Assembly (NCBI RefSeq): GCF_004798865.1
Contig: NW_025335268.1
Span: 7,839,127 to 7,903,126 of the forward strand
Length of the DNA stretch: 64,000 nucleotides
Reading direction: 5' to 3'
DNA from: Varanus komodoensis
Taxonomy: Eukaryota; Chordata; Lepidosauria; Squamata; Varanidae
The notes under the pieces are model-generated. The model was not told the origin of the DNA. It did no database searches and saw only the letters and a program-made list of their open reading frames with translations. Position numbers and translations under genes: made by a program. Numbering within the stretch: position 1 is the first letter of the stretch; every line of letters starts with the position of its first letter. Below are positions 1 to 12,157 of this stretch, one piece after another.

Positions 1-59
1 TCTCAGAACCACTGTCTATTATCTTTCAGAAATCATGGGGGGTGGGGAGCAGGGATGTG

Positions 60-1258
60 TCAGATGACTGAAGAAGGACAAATGTTGTCCCCACCTTCAA
101 GAAAGAAGAACCTAGGAACTACAGAGCAGTTTGACATCAATCCCTGCAAAAATTCTGCAGATTATAAAGCAGCCAGTCTATTGGCACCTTGAAAACAATG
201 CATTGATTTCTAGAAGTCAAAATGGATTTCTCAAGATCAAATCCTGCCAGACCAATCTGATTTCATTTTTTGTTTGGATAACCTTCCTTGCACACTGTGG
301 GAATGCTGTGGACTTAGTATATGTTGACTTCAGCAAAGCTTTTGACAAAGCGCTCTGTGATATCTTGATTAGCTAGCTAAAATTGGGCTTGATGGAACAG
401 CTATCAGGTGGATTGGCTATAGTATTGAACTCAAAGAGTACTTTGTAATTATTATTTCTTTTATTAATAATTTGAAAAAGGAGGTGTGAAGAATGTTTAT
501 CAGATTTACAGATGGCACAAAATTGGGTAGGAAAGTTACTACTCTGGAAGACAGACACCAAATTCAAAGTGATCTTGATGGGTGGAACACTGGGCTGAAA
601 ATAACACAATGAAATTCAATAGGAACAAATGCCAAGTTCTGCACCTAGAAAAAAGAAACCTTATGCATAGTTACAGGATCCCAGCATTGTTGTAGATTGC
701 AAGCTGAATATGAGTCACCAATGTGATGTGGCTGCAAAAAAGGCAAATGCTATTTTGGGTTGTATTAATAGAAAGATTACTTCCAAATCACACGTAGTAC
801 TAGTTCCACTCTACTCAGCGCTGTTTAGCCCTCTTCTGGAGTACTGCATCCAGTTCTGGGCACCACAATGTAAGAAGGTATAGACAAACTGGAAAACGTT
901 CAGAGGGGAGTGACAATGATGATCAGGGGTCTGGAAACAAACTCTTATAGGGAGAGATGGAAAGAACTGGGCATGTTTAGCTTGGAGAAAAGAAGACTGT
1001 AGGGAGATATAATAGCTCTTTTTGTTACTCAAAAGCCTATCACACAGAGGAGCCCCAGCATCTCTTTTCAAACACTTCCTGACTGTTAGAGCAATACGAC
1101 AATGGAACCAATAACAGGTTCTCCCACAACTGATGCATTCAGGATGCAGCCCAAGAACCATTGTTTATGGATGCTTTAACTTGCAGTCCTGCATTAAGCA
1201 GAGGTTGAACCTGATAGCCTTATCACCCCCTTCCAACCTACTATTCTATGATTCTGTG
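60..1258 (+). mobile_element. CR1-family LINE, 5'-truncated 3' half
   Basis: Decayed non-LTR retrotransposon fragment. The + strand reads like the CR1 reverse transcriptase: a segment resembling the fingers domain (GFLKIKSCQTNL, about 215-265), then VDLVYVDFSKAFDKA (about 307-355), which is the AFD palm motif block. The later FADD-type catalytic box at about 505-525 reads FTDGTK, so the second catalytic aspartate is lost. Sequence between these blocks is shortened and the frame is broken several times, so no enzyme can be made. The fragment ends in the CR1-type 3' tail of short repeats (ATTCTATGATTCTGTG, 1242-1257). CR1 elements are the main LINEs of birds and reptiles and usually occur as 5'-truncated copies, as here. 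Whether this is CR1 proper or the closely related L3 group cannot be settled by eye. Confidence 0.85.
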
Positions 1259-1502
1259 CTAAAATTCTTGTCTGGAAAAACCCCATATGGTTCTTCTCTG
1301 ACTAGATTTCACTTTGTTCTGTTGCTAGGTGATAATGTAACACCCTTCAGTGCTCTTGTATAGAACTGGAAAAATCAGTTTTTCTAATGGGTTGAAAAGG
1401 CAGTGACTGGTCTGATAGTCAGTTTATTCAAGAATTGGTTTGTTCTTCCATACCTGCCCTGTGCAAATCTGGCAGACCAGCAAGTCTCTCAGAGTCACCT
1501 CA

Positions 1503-1567
1503 CTAATAAGAGTCAACTCACTGTCACATGAAATAACCCAGAGGACTATTTTCTGTGGAAGTGTTCT
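1503..1567 (+). repeat. Dispersed repeat core beside a TC tract, copy 1
   Basis: About 65 bp that recurs in inverted orientation at 44756-44821 with about five differences. A polypyrimidine tract, (TC)n at about 1573-1592, follows it, and the other copy also carries a polypyrimidine tract on the same side. Both copies can be read as a short peptide containing NSLS.EITQRT, but no protein family was recognised. It probably belongs to an interspersed element whose full length cannot be seen from two copies. Confidence 0.6.
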
Positions 1568-4500
1568 TTCATTCTCTCTCTCTCTCTCTCTGCTGTGCCT
1601 AATCAATAGGCACATTGGAGGTCCTGAGCCATTGTTCCTGCTCAGTCCTCCTACTGCATGGCACTGGGAACACTGGGGGAAGCATGGATGACTGCCCAGT
1701 TGGTATTTCCGGTAGCTGCCACCGGCTTCCCCACACCACATAACTGTGGATACCAGGAGAGACTGCTCTGATGAAAACAAGACCCAAGCAGGATCAGGGT
1801 TTCAACAGGAAGACAAACGGAGAGGCTAACCCCCTGTGGACCACCTGGGTGGTAGAGAATGTGTTCTCTGATCAGCCACATCCTCTTGAGGAGTGGGATG
1901 TTGCAGAACACTTCTATGGCCTACCTTTTGGAAGGGAGCCCCTGGCAACTGCTGCTTGGGTAGTTTGGCAAAGCTTTCATCAGCCAGAGCCCCTCTGCCA
2001 GGGTGGCAACCCCTATAGCTTTACAGCGTGGCCAAGGTTTAGCACATCATCCGAATTTGGACAACATGGTAAGCCACAGTGGGCTTACTAGATCCAAGAA
2101 GAAGGCATGGCTACCTGCTGTAGTTATAAGTTTATAAACCATCCCCAAGAAGTGGTGGAGTTTAGATAACATGCTAAGCCAACCTCCCCATTGTTTAGAG
2201 TATCATGTGATCTCAGTTGCTGTGACTCTAACTGCTTTTCTTGCACCAGAGATAAACAATGTATAAGCTCATCGGTGCATCAACCTGTCAGGAATCTCAT
2301 ATAAATATTCTCATACATATATGAAAATCCCAAATATTATATATACATTTCCCATGCACGTACTTGATGAAGGAAGCACAGATGTGTATATGTGATCCGA
2401 TTTATGTGCACACTTGGGACCAATAAAACAGAGGTAGCTATTGTTGGTGGCTAAGGTATTTCCTTACCTCTTCCTGTGTAGAAAATCTCAATGGAAATCA
2501 TTAGAGGGAAAAGAAGTGAATATATTACATCTGGATTCATCCACCCATGTACTCATGCTTATGCCAGTGAGAACACAAGATTCCTCTCTCCCCACTCTCT
2601 AAAAAGCATTCCAGACAAAATGGCTCTGCTATTATTGATCATTGGCTTGTTTTTGTGGCTAAAATTATTCTACTATTATTGAACATTGACCTGAAGGCAG
2701 AAGTCTTCGCAGACTCTTCTGAGCATCTCTCCTGGAATGGTTATGATGGATTTAACATTTTGTGTATATCTAGATTGTTGAATCTCTTTATTCTTATTCT
2801 TAACAGCTCAACCCATTTCTTATCCAAAGCTCAAGGAATCCTGCCTGATGGATTTCAGAGATGCTTAGATTGTAGTGCCAAACAGCTAGTTACATGTTTT
2901 GTCTGATGTGAACATCCCATATGGTATCCACAGTAAAAGAGAAACTCAAATGCATATTAAGACTGCTCTCTTCTTCAGCCAGCTGCCTTCTGGATGTTTT
3001 GATTAACAGCTGTCAGGTTTCTTGAACATTGGTCAGGCTGGCTGGGGCTGGTGGGACTTGATATCCAAAGCAGCTGGAAGGGAAGCCTGCTATAGGAACT
3101 TATACTGGAGCTTACATCTATGTTTACTTATACTGGAGTAAGATGGATTACTCCCGAGGAAAATTGCACAGGTTTGTGATGCAAGCTTCTGACTAACCTA
3201 CCCCTCTCCCTTTTTTCTAGAAATGTGTTTGAACATAGGACAAATCCAGATATGCCCAAGCACCAAAAATCTGCATTATCTACTTTTGACTTCTCCTACT
3301 AAAATTCAGCCTTTGTTAAATAGGACAACACAGTTAGAACTGCTGGAGGTCACATGATCAGGTTGCCTTAGGTTATTCACAGGTCCCTCTGAATTTCCAA
3401 TACTGTTCCAGAAATTGCCCATTTCCCACAAAAATGTCTTTGTTTGTGAAATCTTCCTTTGCCTTCAAACAGTTGGCAAAGAGTCTAGGCTAAAATCATG
3501 CTGCAGAATCCCAGATGCATGTCTCGTCTCATGTTCCTGTAAGCTGCTTCAATAAATTATTTTTAGGATATATGTTCCTGATATGAATGTGTTAAAATTA
3601 ACTAGTGATGTTTCATTTTATTTTAAAAGCAGTCGACCTTTTCTGAACTGTTCTTTCGTTGGTTCTAAAATAATTATGGCTAATTGGAAACTGGAGATAA
3701 TTTGGTTCTTTTTCCTAGCCTGAAGTTTGGTCTTACTATCATGCAAGCTACTTGGTATCAGGGAAGCTGAAGAAATCAGACTCAGTAATTCTGCAACATA
3801 CAAGTTTTTCCTGAGTCACATGGAGTCTTTGAAGTTGTGGAACTATGTATATGTGTGTATATGTGTGTGTGTATAGCATCCCCCCATAGGCTAAAGTGTG
3901 GTAATGAGTATTTTGGAGAAACTTTGCACATTTTGGGAGGATTTTTGCAAGTACAAATTTGCACAAATGTGCACAAACACAAGAATGGGAAAGTGAAAAA
4001 AAAAATCCATCCACCAATGAGTGGGTGAGAGAATGAAAGGCATCAGACAATCTATGAAATGCAGACAGAATAGATTTAAGAAAATATTTATATTTGTACT
4101 TGGCAGTCATCCTGACCTGCTTTTGATTAATTTAAAGTAAACTCTAGATAGCAGCCAATACTTTTTCACAGGTATAATCTATAAACTTAAATTCTCATAT
4201 GTCCTGCAAGAGTTATTATTTTTCATGTGAGTGGTGCAGCCTTACCTCTGAAATAGAGAATAAAGGGTGTGTAGCATATTCAACCATGCTGAATTTGAAT
4301 CTAGTTCTTTCTAGGTCCAGTATCTATACATCAGCATGGGCAATTTGTGGCTTTCTAAATGTTTTTGCATAGAACTCCTATTAACCCTTGATCAGCATAG
4401 CCAACTTGAGGGGTTGCATGCTAAGACATCAGGGGCACAACAAATTGCTTACCCCTATATTTGCATCGCCAAAGACTCCAGCGGTGTTCTTGAACTCCTG

Positions 4501-4619
4501 GCAGCAGAGCCCTTAACATATTTACCTGGACTCTAGGGGCGCAATCCAAGTGCAAGTTGCAACATAAAAAGGGCTGTGGCTGTATATGCTGGGACTCACA
4601 AGCCTTTTTTCTGTCTAAC

Positions 4620-4692
4620 TTTACACAGCACTGACTCCCAATCAGTTCAGTGGGACTTGCTCCTGGGTAAGCATGTATAGGATTATGGCTGT
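4620..4692. repeat. Foldback repeat, family with GGGACTTRCT...TATAGGATT
   Basis: Copy of a short, common squamate-type repeat. It has a block like CAGTGGGACTTGCTCCTGGG followed by GTATAGGATTATGGCTG. Related copies lie at about 5757-5818, 52448-52495 and 58075-58150. Better preserved members of this kind are near-palindromic, so it is probably a MITE-like element, but the superfamily is not clear. Confidence 0.45.
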
Positions 4693-4959
4693 AAATGAAT
4701 TAATTTTCCTAGTTGAGAAGGATCTGGTCTATGTAACTGACAGTGAACTTTATGTTTGCTCTTATAAATATTTGTCTTTTCTGTCTAGAAAACAGATACT
4801 GTTTCCTCCTGGAATCCAGACTGTAAGATTTTCACAAGTGATGCTAAGAATGTCTCAGTCTGGAATGCCTCACTTGTGAATATTGTTAATATGGGACACA
4901 AATGGGAAGCAAGCCATTGAAACAGCTTCCACGAGGATTAGCCTGTTGCAGCAAATGCA

Positions 4960-5048
4960 ACTGTCTTATGGCACCTTACAAGACTAACAAGAGCATAAGC
5001 TTTTGTGGACTAAAAACCATTTTATTCGATGCACAAAATGGTATTCTA
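4960..5048. repeat. Dispersed reptilian repeat fragment (class uncertain)
   Basis: The stretch with GACTAACAAGAGCATAAGC and TTTTGTGGACTA resembles a repeat segment widely seen in reptile DNA, where the same words flank an AAGCTT-like core. I recognise the wording but cannot assign a class; it may be the 3' part of a LINE or a SINE built on it. Confidence 0.35.
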
Positions 5049-5756
5049 AACTGTAGGTATATGCACGTGGTTGAGAAAGATAAGCAGAGAGGTTATACTA
5101 TTTAAAAATGGCAAGAACAGAGAAAAGTCCTTGGGTGATGACAGTGGGGACAATGGGAAGAATGATAATCAATTCAAAATGCCTCTTGAAGTAATTATTC
5201 ATCAAACAGACTTCACTTAGTACATTGTTCTGTTTCTTCTATTCTTTTTTAATAAAGGAAAGGAGGAAGAAAATAAGGAACTGTTGCACAATAACTTTTG
5301 ATTAGTAGAGCTAGAAATCCTTCATCTGGAAACATCCTAAAGATGCAATCCTATGGATGTTTTGACAGAAAAAGTCCTACAACTCCTACCATACTCCAGC
5401 CAGCCCCTGGGGGATGTTAGTCATTGCAGGATTTTCTCCTGTCATGTGTGGGATTGCCCCTTATATATAACAGTCAGTAACCTAGAAGCCCATGCCCTCC
5501 ATGTGAACAAAAGCAGCCTGGCTGTTTACTGAGCCAATCATTTCCATTTCTTTATTCCACTTATGCCCTTTGCCTTTTCTAAAAGAACATATTGTCCACA
5601 GAAACTCTCTAAACCAGCAGTTTACAAAGTTACTAAGCCCAAATTGCTTTGCTTCAACAATGGAATACAATGTTTAGTTTCAGACTGTTCTCTGCAAAAA
5701 CCAGTTGGTGTGGGAGCAGCTACAATAAAAGTGCCACCCTAAATATGTGTTCTTAG

Positions 5757-5818
5757 AAATTATTCCCATGGAGGTCAATGGCATTTGCTCTCAGGTAAGT
5801 GAGTACAGGACTGCAGGC
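5757..5818. repeat. Foldback repeat fragment, same family as 4620-4692
   Basis: Contains GTCAATGGCATTTGCTCTCA followed by GTAAGTGAGTACAGGACTGC. It aligns loosely with the copy at 4620 and is more decayed. Confidence 0.35.
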
Positions 5819-6479
5819 TCAGTGTAACAATTATATCCAGGTAACTTTGAGCCAAACTGCATGATAATCACAGAGCATGTAGCTCAGTTCTCTTTTTAGT
5901 TTAGCAAAAGTGCACATGGCCTCAATTTAGATTGGGGCTACTGCATTCTGGGAAAGCGATAAAAACTTTCCTGCTATTTGCTCACAGAAGTTCAGGAAAC
6001 AAAAGGAAAAAAGTCCTATTGGTTTCAATTGAGACTTATTTTCCTTTTGTTAACCCCCAGGGGAAATTTTGGGAAGCAAATGGTGAGGAGGGAAGTTTAA
6101 TCCCACCCCCTCCTGAAGGGCTCTGCAGGCTTTCACTACAGTAAATAAAAAGATAACTGGAGCCACATGCTGTACCATGAGCAGTAACATGTAGTTCAGT
6201 TCTCAGTGTCCCACAAGTTGAAGAATAAAGCTAATTGAAAGAGCTCAGATTTTAAAAAAATAGAATCTTGGTTTCTCTTGGCTCTATGGTCAGAAATAGA
6301 CGTTATGAGAAACACAAAGCTGCTGCGGAAAATGACAGCCTATGTCAACCTTTCTCCCTCCCCCTTCATAACACTTACAGAAGCTCACACCTACATCATT
6401 CTGGCATCCTCATGCTGTGCCTTTCCCCACCACCATTCTGCCTCTGATAATGGCAGAGGTGGAAAAAATGCACCATTTA

Positions 6480-6600
6480 TTTGTTTGCTATATGTCTATG
6501 TCACCTTTCTTCCAAGGAGGCATATAGGATGCACTTCCTTCTCCTCTCCATTCTGTTCTCACAGGGTTGCTGAGAATGTGCTCAAGGTCATCAGCTTCAT
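6480..6600 (-). repeat. SINE or L2-type tail fragment, antisense
   Basis: The phrase CTTCCAAGGAGGCATATAGG followed by a C/T-rich block and TTCTCACAGGGTTGCTGAG matches, in antisense, the body of Sauria-type tRNA SINEs. The fuller copy in this window is 33660-33898. The tRNA-like head is not preserved. Confidence 0.45.
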
Positions 6601-9600
6601 GGCAAAGTGGGGACCAGATATAGGAGTACCACTTTTGGTAGCAACCTCTTAATTTCTGGGTGAGGTTGCATCTAACTATTATAGACAGATCATTCTGCAG
6701 CAAAGAAGCTTGATCCTATGCATGTATGGATTATAGGCTCAGTCCAGTTTCTATTCAGGAGGTGCTTATAGCAAAATTAGGTCAAGGAGGGAAGAAAAGG
6801 AATTGGTGGTATCTCAGCATGTAAGAAGGGAATGAAATCCATCCAGAAAGAAAGCTCACCAGGAGGAAACTATTGATATTTTCAAGGCTCCAGGATATGG
6901 TCTGTAGAATGAATGAGGTCATTAAGAGCAGAATGAATACATCTAAAAGGATGCAAGTGCATTCTCAGCCACAACAGAAAGCTAATTTTCCAGACACTAA
7001 AAGCAGTAAGCAAAAATCAGGCATAATAAAATGCCATTTGCAATAACAAGAATTTTTAATCCTCAAGTTGGAGTAGATGAGTATGTCAGTAAACTTTATG
7101 AGATACAAAATGTACAAGGGAAGAACATTACTGTTATTTCTGCATAAATAACATATCCTAGGAGGAAAGGTCCTTGAGACCATTTAATAGAATTTGTTTT
7201 TCTAGTTTCATTTTTAATTTATGTTTAACATCTAATTTCCAGAGTGAGAAAGCATATAGTTGAATATGATTTTTGTAATTTGAAACCCCTTATAATGTGT
7301 CTGTTTTCATTTAAAGTGAAACAAAACAAAGGTCTTGTACTTTTTGGTCATCACTCATTTAGTTGTAACTGTTGAAAGATGAAAAGTATGATAGTAAATT
7401 TAAACAATGTATAAATAAGGGATTTGTTAGCTAGCCAGGGAGTTTTTGTACCTCTTGTAAGATTCGATGCACCTGTGCTTTGGGTGTACACTAGCTTGCC
7501 TATAACTCCCATAGTCTTCATTAGTCAAGCAAGCAATCTTAAACAGTCTGATGTTAAGAACTGTGCATTCATTTTTTAAAAATTCTCGGCACCATCTGCC
7601 TGAAGCATCACATTCCGAAGAGAAAGATGTTGCAGAGAGCTGGTGGAGAAAGAAGAAACACCCCAACACCTTAAGTAGAAAAAAGAGTTCTTGTGCCATA
7701 AAGGAATAAACTTCACTTTTCTCTTGCATGGTAATTAGGCTGCAGTCCAAGCTTGTCCGTACAAACATGGTCTCAAGGCCTTTGTCCTTTTCTCCTCCAT
7801 GCTTGGATTCTGGACATTGCATACAACATCTTAAGGGCCTATCTTGTCTCCTCTCAATTATTTTTCTTTTCTTAATTTCTGACACTCCAAACAGCAGCAA
7901 GCAGTGATGAGTCATCCTTTGAATTTCCCACAATGCTCCTGATATAAACTTGCAGCCGGACACTGAAGGAAACAATAGCTCCCAAACCCAACTGGCTGCC
8001 AGTGCTGCTGGCACTATCAAGTTAACCCATTGCTGCCCATCCATACTGGAAGGAAGCTTTACAAGGGGCAGTCCTCTACCTTGCCGAGAGGATAGTTCTC
8101 TTTCTGAAAGTGCCCTTTCCTTGATGGACTGTCCAGTGCAAATCTGGGTTGAATGAGCAATGAAACCATTGCGGGGCGGGTTCCAGCAATGAGCACCTCC
8201 ATCGCAGGCTGAGCAGACACATGGGCCACCTAGCCAAGTTTTCTCTACTATGCTGAGATGCACTGTATTTTGGTTAAGTTCCTTCTTGTACATATACACT
8301 TGCATATACAAATTAGTATCCTCATTTTGGTGATACAACTCTCTTTCCCCTCCCTGCCATTTTTTGGTCATGTGTAAGTGGCCTCCATAATTGAAGGGCC
8401 TCTTGAGTGTGGAACCAGCCTTGGCTTCTTCTCATTCCTAACCTTAATGTATTAATATTTGCATTTATAGCTATTAATCTTTGTACCTACAACTTCTGAT
8501 CTTATCCTCTTGGAAGACTGAATATACAAAAGTTACGAACAAGGACTCAAACAGCCAGGAAACTAAGATGAATTGAAAGGTGGAGAATGCCAGAAAATGT
8601 GAACAGAAAATCACAGATAATATAAATATAAATGTTCCAAATCCAAAGAATGGCAGTCATTTAAGAAAGCAGGTGAATCTTAACAAAGGACAGAGTTAAA
8701 TAATAATATGCAAGAACTCTGCTTTGTTTTCTTGAAAACTCTGCTGTAAGTTTAGAAAAGGGGGAAGGATGACATGCCAAAAATATCCATACATTTTTCA
8801 AAAGTTGGGGAAGGAGCAAAGGACTGTCAGAAATTCTGTTTGTGCCAGTAGTTGTGATCAGGAAATTGAGACTGTGATGAAACTGAAATAAACATATGAG
8901 CCATATGGGGTCTATCACAAAATAGAAAGCACTTTGTGGTAACTTATGAGAAATATTTTTAGGGTGACTGGAAAAGTCAAGATCCTGTGGTGCCCAGGAT
9001 TGATAGTTTAAAAAGAGATTGTTTAAAAAAGGGGGAAATCATCCCTAATGATCTCAAGAAGAAAACAGATCGGTGATATGCATGTAACCCTTTATGTTGA
9101 ATGTTTGAATACTGTGTGTGTGCTATATGTGGCTGCAATGGAATCTGTGCAGGCCTGAAGTTCAGCTTTGTTACTGCGCTGAGAGCCAATATTAGAATAC
9201 TGCCTGGTGACAAATTCTGAAGGCAGAGAGGGGGAGAGAGCCATTTAGAATGCTTATAAATGGAGTTAGGATGAGACCAATTCAAATACGACTGGCCTGG
9301 AAAATATCAGATTCTGATTGCCTGGGCATTCTAGCTAGCTGAAAAAGCAATGTTGGGAAATGCCTGTTAGGGATTTGGTTAGACAACTGGTCTAACCAAA
9401 GGAAGGAAGGAAGGGAGTCTTTTGGATGGGGTCTGGTGGGGTTCTCCTAACTGAATAGCTAAGGCCTGAATATTAAGCCATTTCTCCTCTGTATGATAAC
9501 CATATGTCACTGGTGAAGATCAAGAGTAGGAAGCAGGTGTCTGTGTTATGCTAGGGGATTGCTCTAAGATCTTACTGGAAGAAGGCTGCGCCAGCAGGCA

Positions 9601-10396
9601 TTAATAACCAGCAGCCAGTGGGACCACATGAGGAGGTTTGGTGTCACAGGAATATTGTAACACCTAACAGCTGGACTGGGTTGTTAGTGAATTTGCTTGG
9701 GGTGGAGGTAGGGAATCTGGTCTGCAGTCCAGTTTTTGTTTTTAAGCCACTAAGAAGCACATATTGGCAAGACTGCTTCTTAAAACCTTAAGAATGCTCA
9801 CAGATGGAATTGCCTGGTGAAAGAGCAGGTTTCTGACAGGTGGTGGCAGCACTGGGAACAAAGTTCCCCATATGTGGTTGCAGAGGTGGGATCAGCTAGT
9901 CCTGACATATGTGGCCACATAGTACTCACTGCAGGATCAAAATGATTTGGACTGAAGACATTAGATCACCCTGAAATACAAAAAGATAAAAGAACAGGGT
10001 TGTGCCTTCAGAACGTTCATGGCTGAAAATAGAAATGGAGATGTTGACCCCAGCTTGCAAAAAGAAGATCCTCCAGCAAAAAGGGAAATGAGTGAAAGAT
10101 CTGGAAGATATGATTATTAAAAGGCATTCTGCAACCATGATTAATGTCAGTTTGGTGTTGCCCATTGTTATATAGCTAAGTCCTGAACACATTTGACTGG
10201 AGGAGGAAAAGTGGTTGCAAGAAAAGATGGAACTAGAAGTAACTCACTCACAGTTGGAGTTCCAGGTTCACAACCAAAAGAGCAGCTGGATCTTCAGTGG
10301 TGTCCTAAGCAATGTAAGTTGCAGGAAAGGCATATAGTGCTGGACCTTCAAAGGTGTGAGGCAGTGTCAGCATGAGGCCAAGCAACAAGACACTGT
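6601..10396. other. Intergenic sequence, nothing further recognised
   Basis: Apart from the open frame at 7427-8371, AT-rich sequence without identifiable repeats, splice-flanked homology or structured RNA. A short GGAA microsatellite lies at about 9400-9415. Confidence 0.5.
7427..8371 (-). other. Unrecognised 314-codon open frame
   Basis: This is the longest uninterrupted ATG-started frame in the window. The predicted product has a mixed basic and serine-rich first half, cysteine pairs such as RCCMQCPESKHG in the middle, and a hydrophobic phenylalanine/leucine stretch (FFLLKVLGCFFFLHQL) at about residues 230-245. I recognise no domain, no promoter and no splice context, and base composition matches the surrounding noncoding DNA. 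It may be chance, part of an old repeat, or an exon of an unrecognised transcript. No function is claimed. Confidence 0.15.
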
Positions 10397-10605
10397 GTGA
10401 GCCAGTGTGGCATAGTAGTAATAATGCTGGATTAGGACTTGGGAGATCTGAATTCTAGTCCCACACAGCCATGAAGCTTACAGATTCTCAGCCTAACCTA
10501 CAGTGTTGTTGTGAGGACGAAATGGAGAAGAGGGTCAAGTCAGCTGGCTTGAGTTCCTTGTAAGAGGAAGAAGGGCAGGATATAAAAGTCATGTGATGAC
10601 GATGA
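10397..10605 (+). mobile_element. Sauria-type tRNA-derived SINE
   Basis: Starts with the typical GAGCCAGTGTGG head. It has an A-box-like TGGCATAGTAG (10408-10418) and a B-box-like GAATTCTAGTCCC (10450-10462), i.e. an internal RNA polymerase III promoter with a few changes. The body TGTTGTTGTGAGGA...AATGGAGAAG and the tail GGCAGGATATAAAA match the copy at 36091-36322. The tail has lost a clean A-rich repeat. Sauria SINEs are known to be moved by BovB-type LINE machinery, and BovB copies are present here. Confidence 0.8.
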
Positions 10606-12150
10606 GCAACAACATCTCAAGGAGAGGCAGCTACAGCCTGAGGGAAAGCGTGTGAGCTTAGAATTAGGTCAGTGGAGCAGTTCAGCAGTAACCCAGCAGA
10701 TCCCAAGGGACTTCACATTCCTCATACCAAGACACAATCCACAGAGCTTCCTGTCAATACTTGAAAGGGCAGTCAAAAATAGAGAGTCCAGGAGGTCAAC
10801 TTCACTACATATCTTCCTAGCTTAATCCAGACAGAATTGGCTGAACTCTTAAAGCAGCATTCCTACTTATAGGCCTCATACTGAATTTAGGGAAATTGTT
10901 TATTAAGGTTAACAGTTGCTGTTGCAATACTTTAGGGAAGATTTTTAACAGGTTTGCCCGAGGAGATCCAAGTGTGTTGTGGAATTTGCAGTTATACTGA
11001 AAGTTGTGGAAATTGGGTTAGGGCTCAAAGTGGAGCAGGTGGTTGGATTAGTGGGTCTGGTTCAGTTTTATTTTCAGATTCCCAGGAAAATCAAGGTCAA
11101 GTAGAAAAGAGGACATCAGAAACCTCCATATAGGCAGCAGAAATGGTAGACCAGATGATTCTCAATCATGAGGAGTATGATAGCAGAATGTTACTGTTTA
11201 AGAATGATAATGAAATTGTGGCCGTATCATAGCAACTGGACATTTTAAGGCAGAGTATCCCGAACAAAAAGGGACTTCTGATGGTAACCAGGTCCAGTTT
11301 GTAAAAATGGTAAACAAGACTGGATAAAAGGTGGCACAAAAGGTAACACAGACTTGCAGATTGGTGATAATAAATGCTGAGAAAGTAAATGCCATATGCG
11401 GACAATACAACCAAGCAAGGGATAGAACTGTTATGGGAATGTTAGACTGCAAGAGAATCTGTATCACTAATAAGAGCTGACTGAGTAACCAAACAAGCTA
11501 TAGAACCTGGAAAGCTATTCAATGTAACAGATTTGGGAAACATTCCTTTCAATTTCTCAGTGGCTAGATCATTACTGGAATTAAGAGGATGTGTGAGGTT
11601 GGACAAATGTTTATCCCACTAATTCTAGGAAGATGCAGCATGGACTCTGACATCATCTGACTATGACTCTAAGCACTCATAGTCAAGCTGGACAGCCTCT
11701 GAAAAGCAACCATATCACGTCTTTGTTTGAAGAGAATGCAGAGGAAGGTAACAAGATGGTTAGAATGGCGTAAGTTCAGTTCAAGGGCTGCAAAGTGACC
11801 TAGAAATATTTGTGGACATGAAAATGGATGCATAGTTTGAGTTCCTAAAAAGGAAACAGTGTAAAGAAGAGTTACTGAAGGGCTCTAGAGTACAGAGTCT
11901 CAGGGAAATTGCTAACCATTGGATCTAATCAGGCTGAAAGCAGAGAGAGCAGTCTTCCTCTGACTGACCTGGGAAGATGGTTGACTGTATAGGATATGGT
12001 GGCCCAGAACAGAGACCTAGCATGGGAATGTTTAAAACAATTTATTGTTCTAAGTATCTATACCAAGCAAAATTTTGAACTGGCTAAAAAGATTCCTTGT
12101 GTGGGGCATCTGGGAATGAACTAAACTAAAAGCAAGATTAATACTTGACT
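10606..12150. other. Intergenic sequence, nothing recognised
   Basis: No gene or repeat that I can name. Purine-rich, with short scattered open frames only. Confidence 0.5.
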
Positions 12151-12157
12151 AGCTTAT

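Larger units (their letters stand above)
1568..6480. other. Intergenic sequence with old repeat scraps
   Basis: No gene is supported. Open frames here are short and look like chance. A TG/TA-rich tract lies at about 3842-3880. Scraps of foldback repeats occur at about 3020-3085 and 5375-5450, and are described under the clearer copies elsewhere. Confidence 0.6.

Noticed and set aside
10400-10470. tRNA gene suggested by A and B boxes
   Set aside because: The flanking body and tail are those of a Sauria SINE and no cloverleaf with acceptor stem is present.
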